The notes under the pieces are model-generated. The model saw only the letters and a list, made by a program, of their open reading frames with translations, was not told where the DNA came from and did no database searches. A program made the position numbers and the translations under genes. Positions 35,461 through 48,502 of a stretch of DNA of 64,000 nt are shown in pieces. The first letter of the stretch is position 1, and the number at the start of each line of letters is the position of its first letter. Origin of the DNA: Rhyacophila brunnea (Eukaryota; Arthropoda; Insecta; Trichoptera; Rhyacophilidae); contig JAGYXB010000135.1 in NCBI GenBank assembly GCA_022495005.1, positions 2,542,001-2,606,000 of the forward strand, given 5' to 3'.

Positions 35461-36100
35461 GATCATGTCAAGATAACGTCTTATAACTATCATTAAAAGG
35501 TATTTTTCTTACTAAAAATCACAATACTACCCAATTTATTATTCGATAATGATCAGGACCATTTTACCCAATTAATTATATCAATAGGTTTTTTTTTTAA
35601 TATTTTCTTTTATTTTTATAAGTATAAAACTATAAAAAAAAAACAAACAAAATCCCAACCTTAATTTCATTTTGACCGAATAAATTTTATTTGATGAGGG
35701 TAGAACTCTACCTTTTGGACATTTGTACCCCTTGGGTACCACTGCATTACTATTATTTTAACTGAAATTGTCCATTATCCGAAGTATATCATGTCATGTC
35801 TATTTTTCCATATTATTTGTAACATAGCCTTTCACGTAATATATTATTTGTCTCGAATCATACAAAATTTTAAATAGGTACCATTTAACATAATATTATG
35901 CACAAAAATTGTGCGTACAATAATATTATGCACAACATAAATAGGCGTTTCGATTTTCTGATTCATACTATTAAACGTTATCTTTATACTTCAGATTTTT
36001 TATTTTCAATTTCACTCATATTTATAAAAATAATATGCATGCATATAACACAGATCTAGTTTATTTAATAGAAATATATGATACCATAAATCCTCTATAA
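35461..36100. other. AT-rich spacer
   Basis: Contains AATATTATGCACAA twice (about 35891 and 35924). Nothing else recognised. Confidence 0.4.
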
Positions 36101-36720
36101 AATTTTAATTGATTTAAGTTTTATACTATTTTATTTGAGTCATTTTTTGCGACCCGGGTTTCGTCCAAAATCTTCAGGCACTATGTGCACTCGTTAGTGG
36201 TAAATACATATCTACTGATAATGAATACAGTTCGTTTATAGAATAAATTAATACAATAAAAAGGTAATTACTTTATTACCTAGCTTGATGCTAATTACAG
36301 GATCAACTAAAAATCAATTTTTGAATATATGAACTGTTTGTAAAAACCCGTTACTCACTCTTCATTTCGTAAATGCATTAAATTATCATTACTCGTAAAC
36401 AGTGGAACTAGGTAAAATTTAATAAAATTAGCTGATGAGAAATATCACTAAGTATTTCTAACTACTAAATAGCAAATAAACAATGTTAAGGTTTCTACAC
36501 CATAAGTTGTAAGAAGATAAATGTTTTAGTTAAACGTACGTCATTACCAGCTAAGTTTTTTCCCCTCGTTATCATACCATTGCAATTATAGTCTTGTATA
36601 TAAAACTCTCAGATTAGATAAAGCAACGGGTTATTAGGGAAGGTCAACTGGTCGTTAAAGATTGGTAGGCGCTGTAACTATACTTTAATGTCTCGCGTGT
36701 ATATTTTTTATAATATATTA
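36101..36720 (+). mobile_element. MITE family C, long copy lacking the right inverted end
   Basis: Begins with the family end (TTGATTTAAGTTTTATACTA, about 36108-36127), then TTTGAGTCATTTTTTGCGAC and CAGGCACTATGTGCACTCG. It continues with the internal segment shared with 8900-9010 and 53455-53580 (complement), and with 21545-21960 (direct), to CGCTGTAACTATACTTTA. A right-hand inverted end was not found. Confidence 0.6.
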
Positions 36721-36930
36721 CAAACATATTTTTTTAAATCTGTCCGTTTGAAGGATATTTTTTCCTTTAAAAAATATTTTAAGTATAAAAAGATGTAAGT
36801 AAACGAAATAACATTTTTTAAGTAAAGTATTTCGGAGGCAATTCCCTACATTTATTTGTTAATAACAAAATCCACCTAAATGCCAAAAACATTAACCCAG
36901 TAAAGTAGCAATTATAAAAAAGTTAATGGC
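36721..36930. other. AT-rich spacer
   Basis: No gene, TIR or repeat recognised. Confidence 0.4.
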
Positions 36931-37260
36931 TCACATTGAGCCGTAAATTGTTGCACCAAAAAGCATAAAGAACATTGACCCCAGGTGTCTTAAGTGTTCC
37001 CTTTTTGGTGGAGCATTATTGTTTGGAATGCCAGCTCGGTTGATTGGGCGTGACAGTTCGTGGAACAAAAACACACGAAAATGGAAAGAACATGCGAAAA
37101 AGTATCTCCCGAGGGACTCAACGCTGCGATAGATTCGCACGGCGTTCCCGTTACGAATACTGACATATAAAACGGTGGAACAAATATATTTATTTGTGCT
37201 TCTTTAATGTTTTTTCGGGACAAATACCTGTTGGTAAATTGGTTGATGCGGAACTTTTAT
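36931..37260. promoter_or_regulatory. GC-elevated island (candidate conserved non-coding element)
   Basis: About 260 bases of complex sequence with words such as CCCCAGGTGTCTTAAGTG (it contains CTTAAGTG, an NK-homeodomain-like site, and CAGGTG, an E-box), GCTCGGTTGATTGGGCG and CACGGCGTTCCCGTTACG. Two overlapping minus ORFs (69 and 77 codons, different frames) show no domain. Regulatory role inferred from composition and motifs only. Confidence 0.3.
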
Positions 37261-38084
37261 CCCCGTTGTCACTGTAGAATAAATTAACATTGACATTTTA
37301 TTTTTAATACCACACAAAATTCATTCTATGGTTTATATGAGATTTTATATTGCAGTAGTAGTAAAATAGTCCATATTTGTATTGGTCCGGATAATCGACT
37401 GTCATCTATTCTTCTCCTCGTCTTTGCACTACTCATCTCAGCAATCAGCGATAAGCAGAGCTTGTGTCAATAAAGATCCCATGGCACCCTTGTTGTAGTC
37501 GCTTCATTCGGAGTAAGTTTCTCCGAACATTGAACTGATCAAATACCATGAGGTTTTCTAAGTTTTTATCCGCCCTGCAAACTAAACGACAGAAGAAATT
37601 AGAGATTCTAGCATAGGAACACTGAGAAGAGTCATTTTAAATATGGAATACGCTGATAATGAAATCGTTTGCGTATATGTTGGTAAGGTTTTCAATAGTT
37701 GGGTAATACAATACATACAACTACACTTTACACATATCTACCACTACAACACTCGTGATTTTATATAATAGTATGTATTACGAGTGGATGTAATAACATT
37801 CTTCTTTCATAATTATATTATTCTAATCTTACAATTCTTCGCCTGGAAAATTCTTTGCAGGATATATTTGAAATATATGTTTCATTATTATTCAGTTCAG
37901 AAAACATCAGAGACATATTATCAATTAGAAAGAACATTTTGAATAAATATTTATGAGGAGCGGTATTCATATTATTAAATACATAATAATTTCAATAAAA
38001 GTGTGTATACTACTAATAAATTAATCATATATTAATAAAAACAATGTATATGCTAATTTATTATACAAATCAATTTCCCGACTC
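37261..38084. other. Spacer
   Basis: 37830-37880 (TTCTTCGCCTGGAAAATTCT) has an inverted partner at 38965-38995, part of a decayed repeat. No gene. Confidence 0.4.
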
Positions 38085-38586
38085 GTTTTCTTCTGGGTAT
38101 GCTATCAATGCAATCCCTGTCCACCCGAAGAGTGATTGTTCTTTTAAAGCATTTCTTTTTACTTCATCGTGGGTTCATTTACAATCCTTATATACTGGCA
38201 AATATTAATTTTCATGTTCCCACCAATATCACTCGTAATTCTACGGTCTTCAAGATACCTCGTCGCAGGACAGACGTTATGTTTCATGATGCTGTGTATC
38301 ATGCAATTAACTTATTTGATGGCACCATAAAGGTTGATTTATTTTTTATTAACTATATAATGTTTGTGGACGTGTTAAATAGGTTAAATTTATAATTGTA
38401 TATATTATCATGTTTCTTTAATATTTACATATACACATGCTGTCTTTCTACTTTCTTGTTATATTAGTTGTTATTTGTAATTAAGATATTTTTATAATTT
38501 TGTATTTATTATGTATTATGGCGCATTGGCCAATCGCTGTAACGCCGTAATACTCTTTTTCTAAAGAAATAAATAAATAAATAAAC
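38085..38586 (+). pseudogene. 5'-truncated LINE: RT C-terminus plus 3' UTR and tail
   Basis: ORF 38099-38395 (98 codons) reads SLSTRRVIVLLKHFFLLHRG, then IYNPYILANINFHVP and RRRTDVMFHDAVYHAINLFD. This fits the C-terminal domain after the RT of CR1/jockey-like LINEs ('LS.RR....L.....G.......L...INFHVP....R......P..RT......P'). The 3' UTR holds TATGGCGCATTGGCCAATCG and ends in an (AAATA)n tail at about 38566-38586, the mark of target-primed retrotransposition. 5' truncation leaves no catalytic domain. The same 3' end is found on the SINE at 60565-60860. Confidence 0.7.
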
Positions 38587-38670
38587 ATGCATTAAATTCT
38601 ACAATTTTCTTACCATCTTAGGATCGAAATCCTAAAAAAATCGTTATATTATCATAAAGTGAAGATTTTA

Positions 38671-38819
38671 TTAACAGATTTTTTTACAAAAAATAGATGT
38701 TAGTCACTTGGTCCATACTCTGGGTCCAAACATACATTTAAAAATGACATGTGAATTTGCCAAACCCTGGATTCGAACATTATAAGCCTGTCACGTATCC
38801 GTTCGGCCAGCGTGGGCGT
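38671..38819 (-). repeat. SINE family A, copy truncated in the tail
   Basis: Minus strand starts TACGCCCACGCTGGCCGAAC, has TGTTCGAATCCAGGGTTTGG (B-box), GTTTGGACCCAGAGTATGGA and ends AAAAAAATCTGTTAATAAAA. The family's distal tail (GGATCGGACATGGTC) is absent. Confidence 0.75.
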
Positions 38820-40002
38820 AATTTAGTATTTCATTTAAGTCAAGATCAAAGTGTGTAAGATACTATACATATAATTTATTAAATAAATGTAAAAAAAAAT
38901 ATATAAATATGGCAATGTAAAAAAGTCACATTGTTAAGAAAAATGTTTTTTTTTTCAATATATGTGGCGAAGAATTTTCCAGACGAAGAATTATACGGTA
39001 AGAATTCAATGACGCAATTAATTGTGGCGAAAAATGTTTGAGGCATCATTACGAGCACAACAATATTATATTCGATTAAATTGTCTGCATATCTAACATG
39101 CGCACAGTAAAATATTATGATTGTAACCATTATGTTGAAATATCTGTTAAAAGATATTTGACGTTGATGGGGAAAAATCCGTTGTAATAAAAATGTTTTG
39201 TTTGCTAAATATATTACATCAGGTAAACAATAGACATTATTTGTATTTTCCTAGTCTTATGAATCCTGAGTCAGCCCGAGATAGACGCCATTAGAGAGCT
39301 GTCTTTTTTGACAAGGGAAACGTTAACTTTGTGATGTTTCTCGATCATTTTCCTCTTTTCCTTTGTTCCGTGTATGAATTTTATATGAGCATTTTTATTT
39401 CAGTAAAAGGATCGCTTGGTCAATAAATTTAACACCACTCAAAAATATTAAGCTGCATACCGTAATAAACCAACGTTTTATAATTATTTCGTTCATTATA
39501 CCGTCCATTGTAAATATTTTATTGCAAAAATTCTGACTTCTATAAACACAGTTATCGTTTTCAATTAAAACATTGTTTCAATTTTACCATTTTTCTTTTT
39601 TAAGAATACCGCGAATCTCATTAACTTTTTAAAATACATTTAAGTGGAAACATCAGAGTGATGAAAAAAATCGTAGAGTTTCAAAACACTTTTTCACATA
39701 GCAAGCGTCTTATTAATAAAAAAATATATCAATATTATAAGATATAATATAATGTTAATTTGGTACATTAAAATCCATTGTATTATTTTAATACAAATAT
39801 TCTGACGTTTATAGACATCGTTATGGTTGAAAAAATTGTTTTACCATTTTTATATCAAAAGAAAATCTGATTTTAATTTTTAATATTATTAAGTAGAAGC
39901 CTCTTATAAACAATATTTTACGTCGTGGTATATATTAGAGAAATAAAAGATGTAGGTAGTCGTGTGTTTTTTATACTCACGTTAATACAATTTTTTTCAT
40001 TT
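38820..40002. other. AT-rich spacer
   Basis: 38955-39010 carries the inverted partner (AAGAATTTTCCAGACGAAGA) of 37838-37860. Nothing else recognised. Confidence 0.4.
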
Positions 40003-40181
40003 GGCGGCTCTCGTGTTGCAGTGCGTAAGGCGTTGGCCTTCCATCCGGGAGCTCCGCACTCGATCCCGGTGTGGTCAAAATATATGTACATAATCTAATA
40101 TGTCAATTACTCAAGCTTGGGAGTATTGGCACTGTAATTGTGATTCACGGCCTGTAGTGGTATTTAATAAAGAAAAAAATT
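40003..40181 (+). repeat. SINE family B, copy 2 (tRNA-derived)
   Basis: Head GGCGGCTCTCGTGTTGCAGT, GCGTAAGGCGTTGGCCTTCC and a mutated B-box ACTCGATCCCGG, followed by a body (TCAATTACTCAAGCTTGGGA ... GATTCACGGCCTGTAG) and an A-rich end (AATAAAGAAAAAAA). The body differs from copy 1, so these may be two subfamilies. Confidence 0.75.
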
Positions 40182-41899
40182 AAACATAAAATTGAAGGGA
40201 CACTGTTAATATAATAAATATGATCAAAATATTGAAAAAACTGAGCTAAAACTAACTGAACTGAAATTAAAACTGCAACGAATCCGCCAAAGAAATAACA
40301 CGTATTTCTAAACAATTTTTTAAACTTAGATTTAAGAACGTTATGGTAAATTAAAAAAAAAAACGTTAATAATAAACTCGAAATACTATTCTCACTTTCG
40401 TGAATTTATATCAGTTGCGAATTCAGTTTCACAAATATTGTACAGTCGTACAATAATGTATGTTATTATTATATTTGTAATCTTCCTAAATCTTTCTGTC
40501 TTGGACCCGTTGTGTCATATCACCAAAAATTTATAAAATTACCTACTTACGGAGGTTACGTAGTCAGGAGATTCACTTTATGCCTACGCATCTATTACCT
40601 TTTACCATAACCTTCATTATGAGTATTGGTATTATTAATATTTCTTATTGCAGGAAAAATGATTAAAGTAAGCAAATTTTCTATACGTGATGGTAACTAC
40701 ATAATATAATATGGAAGTTATCTTGGCTTATTTTCTTATTGTAAAATTTCCTACTTGATAATGTTATCAGTCCAGGACATATAACGCTTTTTTAAGTTTA
40801 TTGATGTGGATACGTAAAACATTCAACGCTATTTTTAATTGCAATACACGCGTATTATTGAAAAAATATAGTAAAATAGTGTTTTACACAATTCAATTTT
40901 TATCATCATTTTTAATTCGGAACTTATCAACAACTGTCACAACTTTATATCATAAATATTTGATACTGCTATAATGAGAAAAAACACCATCTTCTATGAT
41001 GTTATCATATTATTTACGACAGGTATGTTAAGCAATGTGAGATCATATTAAATTTATACCCATCGAATCAATGAACAGATAATAATATATTCCTTAACAT
41101 GTTTAAAAACTTTTACCTTTTTAACTTGTTTCTCCCATAAAGTAAATTCTTTAAAAACATTGTTATTTTATGTACCTAAAGTATATATTATAAAATGTTA
41201 TGTATTAATAAAGTCTAATTTATTAAACTCATTTCAATAAGCAAATAAAACCAAAATATATTTTTACGTTGTAAAAATAACGAATATTTTTCTTAAAAAA
41301 ATAATCTCCATACATTTGGTTTCCTTCATAATGCATACCTCTCTTATTTTCTGACATATCTTGATATTTGTTTCGTTTTTTCTTATTTTTGTTTTCCGCC
41401 TTCATCCGAACCTCCAACCCTTCCCAGCGGGTTTGGTGCTAATTAATTATTACACAGACTTTCAGCGTATTTTTCTTACAAAGTAAATTAAAGTTGTTTT
41501 TTATATATATATATATTGACTTCGCGTAAAACGTGTTTTGCTTACTTTTTGCTTTTTTCGTGTAGGCAAGTACGGAAATTATTTTTTTGTATAAAAATTA
41601 AGAAAAATAACCATTATTATGATGATATAATATTCATTACCCATTTTATCATTATTCAGAGTAATGTGTTATATTTAAGATTTGATTATCTCAAGAATGA
41701 TAATCATAAAATGTTAATTCTTCTAAATAGTCTTTAATAAATTATACAAAATATAGCCTTTCTACTTCTTCAATTGCCATTTTGAATATAATGTACATAC
41801 AGAAAATAGTTAAAATATCTCTTAGTGAGCGAAACCATTTATATTAAAATGTATCGTTGTTATATACATAGTATATTTTATTTAAAACTATCTAATATA
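40182..41899. other. Long AT-rich spacer
   Basis: A short (TA)n near 41504-41515. No gene or repeat recognised. Confidence 0.4.
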
Positions 41900-42160
41900 G
41901 TGATTCTCTCACCATCGTCATCATAAGTGGCCCAACAACACAAAGCTGATTCTAGCCTCTTCCAAAAACTTCCTTCTACTCTTCCTATTCTGGGCCAATG
42001 TCTTCCAAGTGTCTGCGTCGACCGCTCTAGCATATTTATTTACACCGGAGTCTGGATTTGCCAATTGACCTCCAACCATCCGGTCTGGTATTCAGGATTC
42101 TCCTCGGTAGTTGAACACTGTATATTCTAGGTACATGGCCCGCCTATCTGAGTCTTCTAA
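41900..42160 (-). pseudogene. LINE reverse-transcriptase C-terminal relic
   Basis: The minus strand around 42150-42110 reads RLR*AGHVPR ('LRWAGHV.R' block), and around 42010-41920 AVDADTWKTLAQNRKSRRKF, the 'A.DR..W..L' block near the end of RTE/R4-like proteins. They are in the expected order, with at least one stop. Confidence 0.55.
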
Positions 42161-42339
42161 TTTTAATAGTAATTCTGTACCAAAAAAATAAGTTACAGCT
42201 TGCACTTGTTTACAGAATTAGGGTGAGTAATATGACACGTGAATTACCCAGTGATTAGGTATGTTTTATTTTATCAATACCACAAGGACCTCCATAGGTG
42301 AAGATAATACTGACAAACAATTTTTATTTGAAATGTTTG

Positions 42340-42450
42340 TTATCCATTCACCGAACTCATCTGGTCCATAATATTTTTCCCAGACGTGGAAACGAGCCCC
42401 CACTCACGGCTTCGGAGACGGGCGTTTCACCAGCTAGGCCAACATCATGG
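42340..42450 (-). repeat. tRNA-like SINE relic
   Basis: Minus strand: GATGTTGGCCTAGCTGGTGA (A-box-like) followed by GTGGGGGCTCGTTTCCACG (B-box-like), about 50 bases apart; a body with TGGGAAAAATATTATGG follows. The stems do not form a proper tRNA. Confidence 0.5.
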
Positions 42451-43400
42451 GGTATTGATAATATGTTAGCAGTCTCATATCTTACAATAATACACAGCAG
42501 TGCCAAGTATTGTATTTTTTAAGAAAAAAATTGTGTATAGTAAAACATAATATACACATATTATAATTAAAATAATTAAGTTGTGACTTTAATGTTGCAG
42601 CGTAAAATGCAATTAATAGACGTAAAAAAACTTTAAGCTGTAATATTAATAAGTAGGTACCTAATTTAACTTGTGTTGGAATATATTGTTATTTAATGAA
42701 AATATTTAACTTTCATATATCAAATTTAAAAGTCATTCGATTAAGAAGAGCTATGAAATGAGCCTTACTAAGATGGGGATTAATATGCCAACATTTATTA
42801 CCAGAAAGGGTAAACCATATGTCGGGGTAATTTTGGCACCCCTTCCGTACCGACGTCTTAAAATAATATAATATTACGAACATGCTTTATTTATATAGTT
42901 CAAAAATATGAAAATGTGCTCTAGTGTGCTATTTAAAAAAAAAAACATAGTACGGTCGCAAGTATAATACAGTATTCATTCGTCGTCTTAATCATTGATG
43001 CCGATAATTTTGATAATAATAAAATGTTATTTTCACGATTTTACTTTGCTCCAGTATAATATAATATGTAACTCAAACTACTGAGCTTGATATTTTAAAT
43101 AACTATTACTACTGAGATCTTTCCACACGCCTTCACAATATGGCACGTTTAGTTATCCCACAGTTAAAGCCACTTTCCATGTAATAATAACGACAATTCC
43201 TCATACTTGGGAGTGGTAACTTCTCGTATGTATCAAATTAGCGCCTACTGCACACATACCGCCCGTTTGTTGGACTTTAAGCCCTAAAGCTCTCAAATGA
43301 ACGTTGTTCTTTAAAAAGCTAGATTATAGACATTATTACACTGGACAATCGAATTTATTTAAACCCGCTACTGAAATGATATAGCTACCTCATTAAATCG
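42451..43400. other. AT-rich spacer
   Basis: Nothing recognised. Confidence 0.4.
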
Positions 43401-43905
43401 CCTATTTTATTACCACGTTTTTATTAGCTCCTATTCTTGTCTAGTCTTCTAGTTTGTCCAATACAAATCTTGTTAACTAACTTCCCGACTAGCTAGACAT
43501 TTGAAACTTTTAGAATATATCAGAACACGATTACAATGCATTCTTTTAATACTTTTAGCCATATTTAAGCAGAATTGGATTCATTTTCGGTTAATTCTGT
43601 TTTGTATGGAAAGTTATTTCGGAAAAAAATCGTAAAAAGTAAAACACTATTATTAGTTGCTAAGGGGGTCCTAGCAACTAAATTATTAATATATATACGT
43701 GCGTTACTATGGAAATCAATATGAAATGTCAAAATGACATTTCAGTATTCTATATTTATTCAGTATTTCTATCAAGTACAAAAAAAAAACTATTAATACC
43801 TATGTATTAACTTCAAACAATTCTATATTGTTTGAAGTTTATATGATTCAACAAAAAAATTAAAAACCTGGTATATAAAAAGTTCTTTTTATCTTGTAAT
43901 TATTT
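43401..43905 (+). repeat. Interspersed repeat family R3, copy 3
   Basis: Full-length relative of 2583-3077, sharing AACTTCCCGACTAGCTAGAC, GTCCTAGCAACTAAATTATT and the common right end TTTATCTTGTAATTATTT. It differs by an internal replacement holding a perfect palindrome (CTTCAAACAAT / ATTGTTTGAAG around 43812-43838). Confidence 0.8.
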
Positions 43906-43984
43906 ATTTTTAATTCATTTATGTATATGGTAATCAATATAATATGTAACCATTTAAAGAGATGTACTATTGTTATCATCCACA

Positions 43985-44160
43985 TTACCTAGGATCGATC
44001 CATTGGTGCATAAAGGCTGCGCTTAGCTCTTTCCGCTCTAATTGATCTTTAGTTTTTCGCTGATATGTACATGCGCTGAATTTTAGAAGTTCGTCGATTC
44101 GGCGGGTTTTTGAGCATCCCTGTAGTCGTTTATTACCCTTTGAGTACTACTGTATGACCG
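43985..44160 (-). pseudogene. RTE-type LINE 3' end relic
   Basis: Minus strand reads RLQGCSKTRRIDELLKFSAC, then TKDQLERKELSAAFMHQWID with a stop after DPR. This fits the 'TRWIDEL.K' and 'R..L..AF...W' blocks at the C-terminus of RTE-like proteins. About 54 codons remain open. Confidence 0.6.
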
Positions 44161-44512
44161 AATTCTTCCAGCGGTTATTCATTCGCTGAAAAACTTATCA
44201 TGTATCCTGTATTCATCGAGTTATGTCTTTATATTTTGGATTTACCTTACATTATAATTCCGTGCTTATTATACACACGTAAAACACTTTTCGCCTTAGA
44301 TACAATGTGACGTTACTTTTAAAATAATTTTGAGGCGCCCAAATATGCTCCATATCAGTTTGGTTATGATAATAAATAATATAATAACATAAATGATTTA
44401 ATAGTCCCAATTGTAGGCTAACACAGAATGCAATATTACTAAATCAGTCAGTTTGCTCAGCGTATTCATCTTCTGTTCTCATTAATTCCCGGAACTTCCA
44501 GATGACAATGCC
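44161..44512. other. AT-rich spacer
   Basis: Nothing recognised. Confidence 0.4.
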
Positions 44513-44515
44513 TTA

Positions 44516-45642
44516 TGGTACGTTTACATCTGACACTTATACCGTTATACTTATTTTATGTGTCTGACATAAAAATTCACTTACTGTTTACACCTGCATG
44601 GATCTGACATAAAATGCTCGTATACTTCTCGTTGAAATAAAGTCTCGACACTTTATTCAATGGCAACATTTGGAATAAATATATGCGGTGTTTACATATG
44701 GTATTGTAACTTATTCGGACACTTATTTCGTATACTTCTCAAAAACGTTATGTCAGTTGTCAATATGGGAATGTTAAAAAAGAAAGCAGCGAGTGTTATT
44801 ATTTTCTATCTTTCTATAAGTCTTTTGGCAACAAAAAGGAGGAAAAAATGGTCTAGATGGATGCGGGAATGGATTCAGCGACGAGAAGAACTAGGTGCCT
44901 TCCGTTTAATGTCAGAGTTTAAAATCGAAGATCCAACTCAATTTGTGAACTTTAGTTTGCAAGATTGGACCTTTTGCCAAAAAACAAGACACAATTCAGA
45001 AATGCGTAGAAGAACGATTAACAGTAACATTGCGATATCTAGCACTTGATCGTCATTGCATATTCAATATAATATTATCGTACCTAATACGAGTGCAGGT
45101 GTGGGCCAAAATGAATTAGGTAATACCATTTGAAGCGCATTTTTTCTTCACATAGTGCATCAGAATTAATCGTATGTGCCGAGAACAAGCGATATTTTAT
45201 TTTCGAACAAAATCCATAGAACACGGCATATCCGATTTATTTCTCATTGTCTATGATTTTTGACAGATCGCTACAGTACATTTATTAACGTAAACGTTGG
45301 GCATACATTCATGGTGTACCTATGATAATTGATTGTCCGTTGTTTTAGAAATATACATATGCAATTCACTAGGTACCTGTCAAACTACGAATAATGTGTC
45401 AGGTACTTGACATAAAAGTAGACGGTGGTCCAACTTCGGTGATATATCGCTCCACGTTCGAACTTGTCGAATACGCGGTGTTTACATTTGCGTATATAAG
45501 TAGATTGAATAAGTGGCAGGTGAGAGTCGACACACGCAAAATAAGTGGCAGATACAAATTTAATATACTTACTGTTTACACTTAAGTGAATATGGTGTCA
45601 TACATAAATATGACGATATTAGTGTCAAATGTAAACGTACCA
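44516..45642 (+). mobile_element. PIF/Harbinger DNA transposon
   Basis: Ends TGGTACGTTTACATCTGACA (44516-44535) and TGTCAAATGTAAACGTACCA (45623-45642) form inverted repeats with one mismatch over 20 bases, and similarity continues inward for about 50. Both are flanked by TTA (44513-44515 and 45643-45645), the 3-bp TWA target duplication typical of PIF/Harbinger. The interior holds a recognisable fragment of the Harbinger nuclease (44828-45118). No Myb-like partner ORF was seen. Total length 1127 bases, so internally deleted and non-autonomous. Confidence 0.9.
44828..45118 (+). pseudogene. HARBI1-like transposase N-terminal fragment
   Basis: The first frame reads ATKRRKKWSRWMREWIQRRE, then ELGAFRLMSEFKIEDPTQFV. 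This is the conserved N-terminal 'W.R.W...R...G.......L...D...F..F' region of Harbinger nucleases. After about 44955 the frame shifts, and the other frame continues IQKCVEERLTVTLRYLALD, the next block ('ERL..TLR.LATG'). The catalytic DDE part is deleted. The 129-codon ORF starting at 44660 includes upstream non-homologous sequence. Confidence 0.8.
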
Positions 45643-45645
45643 TTA

Positions 45646-48502
45646 CGCATTTCACTATGAAGGCCGCAACTAAAAGTTGTGTACGTTGTATACATTTGGC
45701 AAATACAATTTTGTGTTATATATTATCAAATAACACAGAACTTGAGACATCGAAAATCTTAAATCAATCGTTGTTTCTTTAAACCAATATCACCATATTT
45801 TAGTATTTTTTGAATTAAATGATTGACTACGTGGTAATAATTTATTTTGGTAGTACCTAATAGAGATCATCTTTGCCTTTGAGATTATATCTTTCATATT
45901 ATTTAGGATATCTATTTTTATCGTCGTCCATAAACTGTTATATTCCGATAGTCTTGTGTAATATGGCGATATGTGTGGCAGCCCAAAGCATGGAGCATCT
46001 ATTTTAATTAATTGCATTGTACCTGCAGCCACCAAAAGGCAGACGTCCCTCCGTTCCCAGAGGCACTCTTTGCCAACTTCCTGTGCAATGGAGAGCCCCC
46101 CGCCTTCCCCGCTACCCTCTTGGAGGTACTTAAAGGCCTCCCAAACGAAACATTGTTATAATAATTATCAATGATTCTCCTGAGAATTAACGTGCATGCT
46201 TCTCTGTCTAGTGGCCGGGGGTGCAATAAGGGTAGGCGGTAAATGTTGGGCAACGGAAATACTTGGTCTGAGCTTACCTGTAAACATAGTAATGTTATAG
46301 ACCCTTAAATATGATAAGCATTAAATAAAAAATAAACACATACTCAGCATAGGACTAACTGACCACAATTCGTTTTATTTTCACGGTTATCTTTTGAGTA
46401 CAATTACATTACGGCCTTACTTAATTTTAATTGTTTGACTGACATTTATTTATATAAATATCAAGATTATTTCACGGTGCAATTAAGACATACTTACTGT
46501 ATAAAATGCCTAAATACCCATTCAATATGTAAAAATGTTCAAAATAAAATATGTATATAGTACTTATTCCGCGTAATTTAATAAATCAAAACAAGATTTT
46601 TTTAGTATAAATAGCTGTAATATTGTATATATATTATGTGATGTTATGTTATCATCTAACGATGTCCCATTGAAGCAAACGTAAACGGTCCTGATAATTC
46701 TTACATTATGTGAAATAGATACTACATATTGTGTTTTTATTTTATAATACAATGTCTTCCACTAAGAATAATTAACATTATTAAACATTTTTAAAAAAAT
46801 CAGGTAAACGTTTACAATTGGTTTTTTACTACGATTAGTATTAAGCCGTTTTTATGCAAATATTTGAACCTAATTTACAAATGGAACCCCTGTAAAAAAA
46901 AATACGACTTTGGTATGTTATCCAATTTGCTGGACAATGGGGCGCTACATGTTAATTTTTTGTTACTTAAACGTTATGAGAAAATGTATAATAATAACAT
47001 TATTATATTATGTGAGGGTGAAATCGGAACAAACTTTAGGTTTTGTTTTGTAATTTAGTAAATTCTGAAAACTGAATACTTTAAAAATAGCATTTTTAAA
47101 TTTAAATGAATTATAAAATAACGAGAGATTATGTATATTTCCTAGAATCTAGGTTACCAAACTTTTGACGAGTCGTTTTTTAGGTATTTTGTGAAAATAT
47201 TAAAGTATACCACGGTGAACATTTTAGTAGCCCCTGGTGAAAATTAAAAATATTATTCTATATTATGTTGTAATATCTGCTATCATTACGACCTATTTTG
47301 GCACATTAAATAATTATTATTAGTATATAAATATTGAGACAAAAAACTCATAAAAAAAATAATACGAAAATGTAATCATAAACGTATAATTACAGAATTA
47401 GTCACAGAAAAGGACACAGTGGAACTGTTTATACTATTTTACTTTTTTAGCGTATGGCTGAAACTTATTCGAGAAAGGTGTATGTATTGATTTAAAGCAT
47501 GATTTATCGTTTTCAATAACTGCTACTGTCAGGAATGGATTTACATCCACGTTTCTAAATAAGTATTTTCAATTACCTGCATAAAAATCTTTTTTTTTTC
47601 AAATTTCCCGATTGTCCCGGTGTCCCAATTAAACCCATTTACCAAGTAATTTGGTCACCGTTTTAAGCGGATTCCTTTTTAGAGGTATTTTTTTGGTACC
47701 AATTACCCTCGGATAACGAGAGCCCCCTCTAAATAAATAAAACGGTTTTACTCTCATAATATTATTTATATTACAATATTATTATTTACTCCATTAAGCC
47801 TATGTATTTCCAAGATTGAACGTATACAATATTAACTATCGAAAAAAAATGCCGATCGTCAAATTTTAATCGCGAAATCCCGGGATCAAAATTTTGGCTC
47901 GGAATTGGATTCCCTAGTCACAATTATTATAGAGGTCACAATAATAATATCATCAGTACATAATTGCTGATATGAATAGTTTAGTCATAATATATTATAA
48001 TATCATATAAGAATATCACAATACCTATGCCAAATTATAAGCCGTAACTTTAATGTTTTCGTAATTTTAAGTAAGTACAAAAAAATGTATTTGTTGTATT
48101 TTTAAGCGAGGAAATGGGTACCTCTTTATTAATTTTTAACGAAACATATTTCAAATACATAAGGTATCTACTTACATCTGGAACTGAAATATCACACTCC
48201 AGTCGTCTTTTATGAATTCACAAATTTACACTCCAACAAAAAAAAAGTATTTCGTTGCTCGTTGAGATGGGTACTTATTTCGATAAAAGAGCATTACCTA
48301 AAAGACTGACAGTCGAGATACTTGTACTTTTTAATGGAGACCTATAAAGCAGAAAACGCTAACCAGTGGACTATGCATTATTCTGAAAACATTATGAAGA
48401 TAGCAGTATATTATAGAATATTTGTAGGAAAATCAATGTTTTTTAAATTTTAAAAAATATGTTAAAACTACGAATTTATCAAAAATCGTTTTTATTATTT
48501 AT
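45646..48502. other. Long AT-rich spacer with one GC-rich patch
   Basis: 46010-46250 is of higher GC (GAGAGCCCCCCGCCTTCCCC; GTGGCCGGGGGTGC) with overlapping short ORFs on both strands and no recognised domain. It may be regulatory or an old repeat. Nothing else recognised. Confidence 0.35.

Noticed and set aside
46008..46253. 81-codon minus ORF in a GC-rich patch
   Set aside because: Overlaps a 67-codon plus ORF, no recognisable motif; kept only as a compositional patch.
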